Shown here: one piece after another, positions 28,369 through 41,676 of the stretch
Layout: each line of letters starts with the position of its first letter
How positions within the stretch are numbered: the stretch's first letter is position 1
Assembly: GCA_001770955.1 (NCBI GenBank)
Contig: MESL01000007.1
Location: forward strand, 1 to 64,000
Length of the DNA stretch: 64,000 nt
Source: Burkholderiales bacterium RIFCSPLOWO2_12_FULL_65_40
Lineage (GTDB): Bacteria > Pseudomonadota > Gammaproteobacteria > Burkholderiales > Burkholderiaceae_C
Direction: 5' to 3'
Made by a program: the position numbers and the translations under genes
Notes under the pieces: model-generated
Seen by the model: the letters and a program-made list of their open reading frames with translations, nothing else
Told to the model about the DNA's origin: nothing
The model's database searches: none

Positions 28369-30237
28369 ATATCGCCCCGTCTGATACCTCTGCCCCAAAA
28401 CCCCCTGCAGCGTCTGCACCACCGAAAACGCCTCCTTGAGGTGGCTGCGCTCGAAGTTCGACAGTTCTTCCAGCGCCAGAAAATTATCGGGCGCCTGCCC
28501 CTGCGCCATCTGCCGCGCCTGGTGGTCGATGCGCAGCTTGGACAGAAACTCCAGCGCATCGCGCAGGTCGCGCGCACTTTGCTGGCTCACCTCGCCCGCC
28601 TGGGCCACCTGCTCCAGACGGTCGTGCGTGTTGACGGCCGCCACGCCACCGGCCAGGGCATACACCCGTGCCAGGTCCACGATGGGCACGATGCCGCTGT
28701 GCTTGAGGTCGATGGTGCCCGCGTTCTCGCCACCGCGAATGCGCGAGATGGTGCCGAACAGCCCCAGCGGCGGGCGGTGTTTGAGCGCGTTGCCCACCAT
28801 GTGCGCCAGGAACAGGCTGTTGCCCTTCGTGCGCTGCAGCACCTCGTGGCGCAGGCTGTCGAGCAGCTCTACCTTGCCGTGAATGGCGCGCAGGTCGAAG
28901 AACACGCAGGTCAGCATCAGCGCCATGGGCTCGGGCTTGTCCACCCACTGGTGGAAGTACTGCGCCCAGCGTGCGCGCGGCTGGCGCCACTTGTCGGTCA
29001 TGGCCATCATCTCGCCCGGGCAGTACACATAGCCGCAGGCGTCGAGCCCGTCGCAGACAAAGCGGGTGAACGCGCGGAAATAGGCGCCGTGCAGGGCTTC
29101 GTCATAGCGGTCGTCCAGCACCAGGCAGTTGTCCTGGTCGGAGCGCGCCGTCTGCTCGCTGCGCGCCTGCGAACCCGCTGCCACCCACACATAGTCCACC
29201 GGGGGCGGGCCCAGCTCGGCCTCGGCCAGGTGGATGAGGCGCGCGGTGATCGCGTCGGTGATGGTGGTGACGATGTGGCCCGTGCTGTAGGCACTGGCAT
29301 CGGCGGCGGCCAGGTGCTGCTGCAGCGGGCGCACTTTGGCGCTGGTGCGGGCCAGCCCCTGCACCGAGGTCTGCTTGTACACATCGCCCGCCAGGTACAC
29401 CGGCGAGGTGCTGTGCTGTTCGGCCAGGTCGGTGGCGGTGATCATGCCGGCAATGCGGGCGCCGTCCATCACCGGCATGTGGTGGATGTTGTGCCGTGCC
29501 ATCAGCAGCAGGGCCTCGAACGCCGGGCTCTGTGCCTGCATGGTCAGCGGCGCCAGCGTGGCGATGTCGGAGACGGGGCGCGAAATGTCCAGCCCCTGCG
29601 CCACCACGCGGTTGCGCAGGTCGCGGTCGGTCACCAGGCCAAACAGATGGTCCTGCTCGACCAGCAGCACCGACGACACGCGCAACTCGCTCATCATCTC
29701 GGCGGCGGCGCGGATGGAGGTCTCGGGTGGCAGGGTGATCGGTTCGCGCTTGATGAGCGAGCGCACCGGCGTGCCCAGCAGGTTCAGGTGCACGCCCGAG
29801 TCGGGCGCATGCGCGGCAGTGGCGCCCTGGCCTGCGCCAGGCAGCGAGGGAAAGAAGTAGGCCAGCGCGCTGTGGTCGCGGCACAGCGCCGACACGGTGT
29901 CGGGCGCCAGCCAGGCAATGCTGCAGTCCGCCGCCGCCGTGGCCTGCCAGGTGGTGAGGTGCTGTGCCGGGGTGGCCCCGAAGCCGAACATCTCGCCGGG
30001 CTGCAGGTGCACGGCCATGTCGAGGTCGGGGTCGTGCAGGTCCACCGCACCGCTCAGGATCAGGCCCGTGCGGCTGTGCAGCCGCCCCTGCGGCAGCAGG
30101 GGGGTGCCCACGTCGGCGGTCTCCAGTTGCCACTGGGGTGCCAGGGCCGCCAGCGTGGCCGGGTCAAGCTGGTTCCAGACGCGGTGGCGCGTCAGCGCAG
30201 GCAGCACAGAGGCCGGGGCTTGGGTTTCTGGATTCAT
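28366..30237 (-). CDS. cNMP-binding/CBS-domain putative nucleotidyltransferase (DUF294), copy 2
   Basis: 623-residue paralogue of the protein at 11952. An N-terminal cyclic-nucleotide-like domain (RTGLILSGAVDLHD, LQPGEMFGFG) is followed by CBS pair motifs (ELRVSSVLLVEQDHLFGLVT, HNIHHMPVMDGARIAGMITA). The nucleotidyltransferase core is VAAGSQARSEQTARSDQDNC with intact Ser and Asp ligands, followed by the DUF294 C-terminal helical domain. The start MNPETQAPA is preferred over an upstream in-frame ATG with no homology. It is convergent with the PAS-exonuclease gene, and its stop codon lies in the arm of the large palindrome. Probably part of the symporter/kinase regulatory module. Confidence 0.88.
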   Translation of the reverse strand: MNPETQAPASVLPALTRHRVWNQLDPATLAALAPQWQLETADVGTPLLPQGRLHSRTGLILSGAVDLHDPDLDMAVHLQPGEMFGFGATPAQHLTTWQATAAADCSIAWLAPDTVSALCRDHSALAYFFPSLPGAGQGATAAHAPDSGVHLNLLGTPVRSLIKREPITLPPETSIRAAAEMMSELRVSSVLLVEQDHLFGLVTDRDLRNRVVAQGLDISRPVSDIATLAPLTMQAQSPAFEALLLMARHNIHHMPVMDGARIAGMITATDLAEQHSTSPVYLAGDVYKQTSVQGLARTSAKVRPLQQHLAAADASAYSTGHIVTTITDAITARLIHLAEAELGPPPVDYVWVAAGSQARSEQTARSDQDNCLVLDDRYDEALHGAYFRAFTRFVCDGLDACGYVYCPGEMMAMTDKWRQPRARWAQYFHQWVDKPEPMALMLTCVFFDLRAIHGKVELLDSLRHEVLQRTKGNSLFLAHMVGNALKHRPPLGLFGTISRIRGGENAGTIDLKHSGIVPIVDLARVYALAGGVAAVNTHDRLEQVAQAGEVSQQSARDLRDALEFLSKLRIDHQARQMAQGQAPDNFLALEELSNFERSHLKEAFSVVQTLQGVLGQRYQTGRY

Positions 30238-30321
30238 GGCAGCGCGGCACCAGGGGGTTGGCGAAGCCCCCATTGTTGCAGCACCGGGCGGTGCCCCGGG
30301 GGCGCGCCCTGGTGAGGTCGC

Positions 30322-31443
30322 TCAGCGCTTGAAGCGTCCGTCGTTGCCAATGATGGACAGGTCGGCAAAATCCAGCCCGGTGTGGTCGGTGCCGCTGTAG
30401 CTCAGTTCCAGCCCGCCCAGGTCCAGCTTCTTCAGGCTCTCCAGCGCCGTGTGCAGGCGCGCGCGGTCGGGCTTGGGCCCGGCGCGGCGCAGTGCCTCGA
30501 CCAGCACCTTGGCGCTGACGAAACCTTCCACCATGGCGGGCGTCAGGTCGCTGGTGCCCCGGGCCTTGGCGATCTCCATGGCTTCCTTGATGACCGGGGT
30601 GTTCACCGAACGCTCGGACGGGAACACCTGCGTCACCACCACACCGCGCGCGTGCTCGCCCAGCGCCTTGGCGAAGCCCCCCGAGGCGTTGTTCGACAGC
30701 GTCACGATCTGTCCGCCTACGCCGGCCGCGCGCAGGGCCTTGATGCCGTCGACCACTGCGGCCCCCGTGCCGATGATGACCACGGCCTGCGGCTCGGCCT
30801 GGGCCGCGCGCGGCGCGATGGCACTGAAGTCGGGCTTGGCGCGGTCGAACTTTTCGATGAACAGCGCAGCAATGCCGTTGGCCTTAAACCCCGACAGCGC
30901 CCCCGCCAGGCCGTCGGCGCCAAAGCTGTCGTCCACATGCACCACGCCGATGCGCTGCACGCCCAGGGTGTGCAGGTGGCTGATGGCCTTTTCCACCTCG
31001 CGCTGGTAGGTGGCGCGCACGTTGAAGATGTACTTGTGCACCGGTTCGTGCAGCACCATGGCCCCGGTGGAGGGGCCCACCAGCGGCACGCCGTGCTGTT
31101 CCAGCAGCGGCATGATGCCCTGGGTGTGGGGCGTTCCCCGGGTCATGAACAGGCCGATGACGCCTTTCTGTTCGATCAGCGTGCGCGTGTTTTCCAGGGT
31201 CAGCTTGGGGTCGAACTTGTCGTCGAGCGAAACCACCTCGATCTTCTGGCCGCCCACACCGCCCCGGGCGTTGACGTGGTCGATGTAGAGCGCCGCGCCC
31301 CCCATCGACTCCTTCACGGTGGCAGCGGCCGAGCCGGTGATGCCCACCGTCTGCCCGATGAGGATCTGGGCCTGGGCGATGCTTGCGGCCAGCAGGGTCA
31401 GGGCAGCGAGTGCGCAGGTGCGCAGGGAGGCAATCGGTGGCAT
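30322..31443 (-). CDS. ABC transporter substrate-binding protein, branched-chain amino-acid type
   Basis: 373-residue periplasmic binding protein (Peripla_BP_6 type). A signal peptide (MPPIASLRTCALAALTLLAASIAQA) is followed by ILIGQTVGITGSAAATVKES, YIDHVNARGGVGGQKIEVVS and GLFMTRGTPHTQGIMPLLEQ, which are typical of LivK-like receptors. No permease or ATPase genes adjoin it, so it is an orphan that may serve a distant transporter or act in sensing. Start chosen at the signal peptide, 22 codons into the open frame. Confidence 0.88.
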   Translation of the reverse strand: MPPIASLRTCALAALTLLAASIAQAQILIGQTVGITGSAAATVKESMGGAALYIDHVNARGGVGGQKIEVVSLDDKFDPKLTLENTRTLIEQKGVIGLFMTRGTPHTQGIMPLLEQHGVPLVGPSTGAMVLHEPVHKYIFNVRATYQREVEKAISHLHTLGVQRIGVVHVDDSFGADGLAGALSGFKANGIAALFIEKFDRAKPDFSAIAPRAAQAEPQAVVIIGTGAAVVDGIKALRAAGVGGQIVTLSNNASGGFAKALGEHARGVVVTQVFPSERSVNTPVIKEAMEIAKARGTSDLTPAMVEGFVSAKVLVEALRRAGPKPDRARLHTALESLKKLDLGGLELSYSGTDHTGLDFADLSIIGNDGRFKR

Positions 31444-31611
31444 GGCGGTTCCCGGAAAATGGAAAGGCGCCAGTGTTGGGGAAGTGGCGGCGTGTGCCAT
31501 CCGTAGCATTACGTAGCTTGCCTGTGCGCCATAGGGTCAATGGGCCTGGTTGCGCGCCGCCGGGCTGCACTGTTCCTAGAATGTTCCGCCTTACTGCCGA
31601 AAGACACCAGC

Positions 31612-37473
<5,862 letters not shown>

Positions 37474-37490
37474 AACGGTGCGCCGCTAGC

Positions 37491-38918
37491 TCAGGCGCGT
37501 TGCAGCGGCAGGGGCGCGTCGGCCGGGATCGGGCATTGGTAGGGCTTGCCTTCGCGGCGCTGCAGCAGTTCCGCGCGCGCGGCGGCCAGCACCTCGGGGC
37601 GGCCCAGCAGTTCGATGGCGGTGGCGGCCATCACTTTCGCCGCATGCACCATGCCCAGGTGGGCCAGCGTGTTCTTGCCCTGCGACACCATTTGCCACGA
37701 GTGAAACGGCGTGCCAAACGCGTAGCAGGCCACCCAGGCCTGCGCCGTGGGCGTGACCCAGCTCACATCGGCCACGTCGGTGGATCCGTACAGCAGGTCT
37801 TCGCGTTGGGGGTTGTAGTCCCGGAGGCCGTCGAACAGCTCGGACCCCTGCCCGCGCAGCACGCTGCCCAGCGACCGGCCCGCTTCTTCCACGTCCCCCG
37901 CCGTCAGCGTGGCATGGTGCAGGCGCGCCTGGGTGCGCTCCGCTTCGCCCACGGGCAGGCGGCCCAGGTGCTGCATTTGCGCGTGCATCACCTGGTTGAG
38001 GGTGGTGTTGAGCAGCAGGTTGGAGCAGGCCTTGTCGAAGCGGACTTCCATCTCGCAGCCGGTCATCAGCGCGGCGCCACGGGCCACGTCCTGCACGCGC
38101 TGGTACAGCTCGGTGGCCTCGTGGTTGCGCGCGGCGCGGACCAGGTACAGCACCTCGGCGCGTGCCTGCACCACGTTGGGGGAGAGGCCGCCGCTGTCGG
38201 TCACGGCATAGTGGACGCGGGCGCTGGGCGGCATGTGCTCGCGCAGGTAGTTCACGCCCACGTTCATCAGTTCCACGGCGTCCAGCGCACTGCGTCCCAG
38301 GTGCGGGGAGTTGGCCGCATGGGCGGCGCGGCCCTTGAACACAAAGCGGGCCTGGATGTTGGCCAGCGTGCTTTGGTCGAAGATGCCGGTGTGGCTGGCG
38401 GGGTGCCAGGTCAGGGCGGCGTCCAGGTCGTCGAACAGGCCGTCGCGGGCCATGAAGGTCTTGCCCGAGCCGCCCTCTTCGGCCGGGCAGCCGTAGAAGC
38501 GTACGCGCCCGGGTTGGCCGGTCTGGCGCAGGTGCTCCTGCACCGCCAGAGCCGCCAGGTGTGCTGCCGCGCCCAGCAGATGGTGGCCGCAGCCGTGGCC
38601 GTTCAGGCCGGGGCTGTCTGCCGAGGGCATGCACTGCAGCGCGCCGCTTTGCTGGTTCAGGCCGGAGAGCGCGTCGTACTCGCCCAGCAGACCAATCACC
38701 GGGCCGCCTTCGCCCGCTTCTGCCGTGAAGGCGGTGGGAATGCCCGCCACCGGCTGCTGGACGCGAAAGCCCGCGGCGGCCAGGCCATCGGCATGCAGCC
38801 GGGCGGAGGTTTCTTCGGCGTAGCGCAGCTCGGCCAGCGACCAGATCTGGTCCGCCACGGCGGTGAGGCGCGGCGCGTGCTGGTCGAAAAACGGGCGCAG
38901 GTGGTCTAGGGTTTGCAT
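37491..38918 (-). CDS. M20-family amidohydrolase (AbgB-like)
   Basis: 475-residue metallo-amidohydrolase of the M20D group, similar in layout to p-aminobenzoyl-glutamate hydrolase subunit B. Metal-site motifs are GLLGEYDALSGLNQQ, NGHGCGHHLLGAAAHLAAL, GCPAEEGGSGKTFMARDGLF, LTWHPASHTG and the C-terminal GTPFHSWQMVSQG. A dimerisation-domain segment (GRAAHAANSPHLGRSALDAV) is in the middle. It lies 14 bases downstream of a Bug binding-protein gene in the same direction, so the two probably form an operon for taking up or using an amide-linked compound. Exact substrate unknown. Confidence 0.88.
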   Translation of the reverse strand: MQTLDHLRPFFDQHAPRLTAVADQIWSLAELRYAEETSARLHADGLAAAGFRVQQPVAGIPTAFTAEAGEGGPVIGLLGEYDALSGLNQQSGALQCMPSADSPGLNGHGCGHHLLGAAAHLAALAVQEHLRQTGQPGRVRFYGCPAEEGGSGKTFMARDGLFDDLDAALTWHPASHTGIFDQSTLANIQARFVFKGRAAHAANSPHLGRSALDAVELMNVGVNYLREHMPPSARVHYAVTDSGGLSPNVVQARAEVLYLVRAARNHEATELYQRVQDVARGAALMTGCEMEVRFDKACSNLLLNTTLNQVMHAQMQHLGRLPVGEAERTQARLHHATLTAGDVEEAGRSLGSVLRGQGSELFDGLRDYNPQREDLLYGSTDVADVSWVTPTAQAWVACYAFGTPFHSWQMVSQGKNTLAHLGMVHAAKVMAATAIELLGRPEVLAAARAELLQRREGKPYQCPIPADAPLPLQRA

Positions 38919-38932
38919 GGGGCGTTTTCCAC

Positions 38933-39922
38933 TTATTCGGTCTTGATGCCCGCTTTTTGCACGATGGCGCGGTTGCGCTTGATCTGCGTGGCAATCAGCG
39001 CCGGGAAGTCTTCGGGTTTGTCCTCGACCAGGGAGACGCCCATTTTTTCCAGGCGGGCCAGGGTGTCGGGCGCATGCACGGCCTTGATGGCCGCGGCGCG
39101 CAGCTTGTCGGCCACGGCGGCGGGGGTCTTGGCCGGAATCACCAGGCCGAACCAGCTCATGCCCAGGTCGTTGAGTTCGGGGTAGCCCAGTTCCTTGAAG
39201 GTGGGCACGTTGGGCAGCTCCGGCACGCGCTTGGTGCTGGCGACGGCCACGGGCAGCAGCTTGCCGGCCTTGATGTGGGGCAGGGCGGACGGCAGTTGGT
39301 CGGGCATGACCTGCATCACGCCGGCCAGCGCATCGTTCAGGGCCGGGCCGCTGCCACGGTAGGGCACCACGGTCAACTTGACGCCTGTGGTGTCGTTGAA
39401 CGACTCGACCATGATCTGCCCCAGGCTGCCCACGCCGGGCACGGCGGCGCTGTAGTGGCCGGGCTTGGCCTTGAGCGCGGCCACAAAGCCGGCAAAGTCT
39501 TTCACGCCCATGCCGGGATGCACCGAGTACACCGAAGGCATGCTTACCAAGTTCACCAGTGGCAGCAGTTTGGCATTGATGCCATCGGCCTTGGGGAACA
39601 GGGCCGGGTTCACGGTCATGGTGCTGACCGTGGCCATGCCCATGGTGTAGCCGTCTGGGGCGGCCAGGCTCACGGCCTCGGTGCCCAGCAGGCCGCCCGC
39701 GCCGGCGCGGTTGTCCACCACCACCGGCTGTCCCAGCGTGTTGCGCAGGCTTTCGGCGATCACGCGGGCCACCAGGTCGGTCGAGCCGCCAGCGGCGAAC
39801 GGCACGATGAGCTTGACGGGCTTGGTGGGGTAGTCGTCCTGTGCCAGCGCGCACAGCGGTAGCAGGCCCAAGGCCAGCAGGGACAGGCGGCGGATGGATG
39901 AGCGCGGGGAGATGTGTTTCAT
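38933..39922 (-). CDS. Bug-type (TTT) periplasmic substrate-binding protein
   Basis: 329-residue tripartite tricarboxylate receptor of the BugT/TctC family. A signal peptide (RRLSLLALGLLPLCALAQ) is followed by DDYPTKPVKLIVPFAAGGSTDLVARV, the family's most conserved stretch, then GQPVVVDNRAGAGGLLGTEAV, VVPYRGSGPALNDALAGVMQ and GMSWFGLVIPAKTPA. No TctA/TctB permease adjoins it, as usual for the expanded Bug families of Burkholderiales. Encoded upstream of the M20 amidohydrolase, so it may bind that enzyme's substrate or act as a sensor. Confidence 0.93.
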   Translation of the reverse strand: MKHISPRSSIRRLSLLALGLLPLCALAQDDYPTKPVKLIVPFAAGGSTDLVARVIAESLRNTLGQPVVVDNRAGAGGLLGTEAVSLAAPDGYTMGMATVSTMTVNPALFPKADGINAKLLPLVNLVSMPSVYSVHPGMGVKDFAGFVAALKAKPGHYSAAVPGVGSLGQIMVESFNDTTGVKLTVVPYRGSGPALNDALAGVMQVMPDQLPSALPHIKAGKLLPVAVASTKRVPELPNVPTFKELGYPELNDLGMSWFGLVIPAKTPAAVADKLRAAAIKAVHAPDTLARLEKMGVSLVEDKPEDFPALIATQIKRNRAIVQKAGIKTE

Positions 39923-40001
39923 GGCGTGATGAGGCAAGGGGGTGAGAGGTGTGACAAATATAAAAATGCCGCCCGCGTGTGACCAGCCCGTTTTGCCCCG
40001 C

Positions 40002-40024
40002 AGCTATTAGCATTGCCGATAGCT
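40002..40024. promoter_or_regulatory. Putative LysR binding dyad (T-N11-A box)
   Basis: AGCTAT, 11 bases, ATAGCT form a perfect 6-bp dyad containing TAT-N11-ATA, the classical LysR T-N11-A arrangement. It lies between the divergent Bug gene (start 39922) and the LysR gene (start 40042), 17 bases before the LysR ATG. Confidence 0.6.
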
Positions 40025-40041
40025 CAACCGCCGCATTCACC

Positions 40042-41073
40042 ATGACTTCTGCCCCTGCCGTGCCACCCCCGGCCCCCGCCTGCGGCGGCGATGTCGCCAG
40101 CCTGGGCAAGGTGCTGTTCACTCGCCTGAGCACCCATGGGCGGTTGCGCCAGTTGCACCTGCTGGTGGTGCTGGAGGACTGCGGCAGCATCGCGCGCGCG
40201 GCGCCGCAGCTGCACATGAGCCAGTCGGCCGCCACGCAGGCCCTGGCCGAATTCGAGCGTGTGGTGGGCATGCGCCTGTTCGAGCGGCATGCGCGCGGCC
40301 TTCGCCCCACGCCTGCGGGCCGTGCCCTGACGGCGGCCGCCCGCGCTGCGATGGCCGCGCTGACCGAGGCCGCCGAATCGCTGGCCGCCATCCACTACGG
40401 CGCCGCCAGCGCCCTGCGCCTGGGGGCCATGCCGGCGGCGGCCTATGCGCTGCTGCCGGGCCTGCTCGACCACTTCTACGCCCAGCACCCCAACGTACAC
40501 CTGGAACTGCACGAGGACACCGGCGCACGCCTGCTGCCCATGCTCACGGCGGGCGGGCTGGACGCCGTGTTTTGCCGCGCCCCGCAAGACCTGCCGGCAG
40601 GCTTTGTGTTCGAGCCCCTGCTGGAGGACGAGGTGGTGGTGGTGGCCGCCACCAGCCATGTGCTGGCGGGGCAGGCGCAGGTGCCGCTGGCGGCGCTGAG
40701 CGGCATGCGCTGGATCTTGCCGGTCATGAACATCCAGCTGCGCACCATTTTTGACACCCAGGTGCTGGGCCAGTTGCACGATGTGCAGTGGTTTCCGGTC
40801 TCCACCGTGTCGCTGCCCGTGCTGGAGGGGCTGTTGCAGCAGCCCGGCGCCGTCTCGCTGCTGCCGCGCAGCATCCTGGTGGGCCTGCAAACCAGCCGCC
40901 GGGTGTGCCGCCTCGATGTGGTGGGCCTGACGGCCTCGCTGGCGCCATTGGGTGTGGCCTATGTGCAAACCGGCCCCGTGCAGCTGCTGCAGTCCTTGCT
41001 GGAACCGGCCCGCCGCCAGCGGCGGGTGCTGCTGGGGTCGTCTGCCGCCACGCCGGGCGGCCGCGTGCCATGA
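40042..41073 (+). CDS. LysR-family transcriptional regulator
   Basis: 343-residue regulator. The N-terminal winged HTH is LRQLHLLVVLEDCGSIARAA through MSQSAATQALAEFERVVGMRLFERHARGLRPTPAGRAL. A LysR substrate domain follows (LRLGAMPAAAYALLPGLLDH, LDAVFCRAPQDLPAGF). A 30-residue Pro/Ala-rich extension precedes the HTH. ATG 40042 is chosen over a GTG at 39979. It is divergent from the Bug/M20 operon, which it probably controls through the dyad in between. Its stop overlaps the next gene's ATG. Confidence 0.9.
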   Translation: MTSAPAVPPPAPACGGDVASLGKVLFTRLSTHGRLRQLHLLVVLEDCGSIARAAPQLHMSQSAATQALAEFERVVGMRLFERHARGLRPTPAGRALTAAARAAMAALTEAAESLAAIHYGAASALRLGAMPAAAYALLPGLLDHFYAQHPNVHLELHEDTGARLLPMLTAGGLDAVFCRAPQDLPAGFVFEPLLEDEVVVVAATSHVLAGQAQVPLAALSGMRWILPVMNIQLRTIFDTQVLGQLHDVQWFPVSTVSLPVLEGLLQQPGAVSLLPRSILVGLQTSRRVCRLDVVGLTASLAPLGVAYVQTGPVQLLQSLLEPARRQRRVLLGSSAATPGGRVP

Positions 41074-41420
41074 CACCGCCTGCCGCCGTGCCCGGCCCTG
41101 GCCGCTCCGTGATCTGGATCGAGCCCGCCGCGCCCGCGAAACCCCCTGAAGGCGCGCCCTGCAATGGCTGTGGCCTGTGTTGCCTGGCCGAGCCGTGCCC
41201 GCTGGGCATGCTCGTCTCGCGCCGCCGCACGGGTGCCTGCGTGGCGCTGCGCTGGAGCGCGCCGGACGGGCGCTACCTCTGCGGCATGGTTGCCGACCCG
41301 GGCGCGGTGACAGGCTGGACGCGGCCCTGGGCCGTGCGCTGGCAGAAGGCGCTGGCGCGGCGCTGGATCGCCGCTGGCGTGGGCTGCGATGCGCGCCTGC
41401 AGGCGCTGCCGCCGGCCTGA
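41070..41420 (+). CDS. YkgJ-like cysteine-cluster protein
   Basis: 116-residue protein with a compact cysteine cluster PCNGCGLCCLAEPCPLGML (six Cys in 17 residues) and two more cysteines at GACVALRW and RYLCGMVAD. This resembles YkgJ/zinc- or iron-chelating cysteine proteins. The rest is Trp- and Arg-rich. Overlaps the LysR stop by four bases, so it is probably translationally coupled. Function unknown; metal binding is inferred. Confidence 0.75.
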   Translation: MTPPAAVPGPGRSVIWIEPAAPAKPPEGAPCNGCGLCCLAEPCPLGMLVSRRRTGACVALRWSAPDGRYLCGMVADPGAVTGWTRPWAVRWQKALARRWIAAGVGCDARLQALPPA

Positions 41421-41431
41421 ACAGTTCGGTC

Positions 41432-41494
41432 GGTTGCTATTGAAAATATAGCTTGTGGCGCTTGAGGCACGGGCGCCATAGGTTGTTTTTGCTC
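41432..41494 (+). repeat. Dispersed short repeat, intergenic copy
   Basis: TTGCTATTGAAAATATAGCT, then TGTGGCGCTTGAGGCACGGG, then CGCCATAGGTTGTTTTTGCT. A well-preserved copy downstream of the Cys-cluster gene; its palindromes could terminate transcription. Confidence 0.85.
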
Positions 41495-41547
41495 GGAATG
41501 TCGGTGGTAACACCACCGCCGGCAGGGGCTTGCATCCAGCCATAAAT

Positions 41548-41564
41548 ATTCATTTGTGATGAAT
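41548..41564. promoter_or_regulatory. Inverted repeat upstream of the cbb3-like oxidase operon (NsrR/FNR-type candidate)
   Basis: ATTCAT-TTGTG-ATGAAT is a perfect 6-bp dyad, extended by outer AA and TT. The layout with A/T-rich outer bases resembles NsrR sites more than FNR sites (which need TTGAT-N4-ATCAA). About 110 bases before the oxidase start. The identity of the binder is inference. Confidence 0.45.
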
Positions 41565-41676
41565 CTTAAAATCCGCCACAGCCGTGCTTAGCACGGATCG
41601 CTGTGCGGTCATTTGCACTGCATCAAAAAGATGGCGCGTCTCGCGCGTGCCGGAAAACAAGAAAGGAAACCCACCG

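Larger units (their letters stand above)
27877..28372. repeat. About 490-bp imperfect palindrome between convergent genes
   Basis: The two halves mirror each other around about 28125. Outer arms: the ATATTGAGTG stretch at 27878-27887 mirrors CACTCAATAT at 28364-28373. Then the dispersed repeat occurs in opposite orientation on each side. Then GAGGGCGGGAGCCGGG (27959) mirrors CCCGGCTCCCGCCCTC (28275-28290). Then AAGAAAAG/CTTTTCTTT tracts follow, and TCTGCGACCCCTTCG near 28048 mirrors CGAAGGGGTCGCAGA. The innermost perfect arm is GCGGGGTGCGCCGCG (28094-28108) against 28147-28161. It holds no credible gene, and both flanking stop codons lie in the outer arms. Confidence 0.88.

Noticed and set aside
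27933..28440. Small open frames inside the large palindrome
   Set aside because: They follow the inverted repeat and have no family resemblance; both flanking genes are real and convergent.
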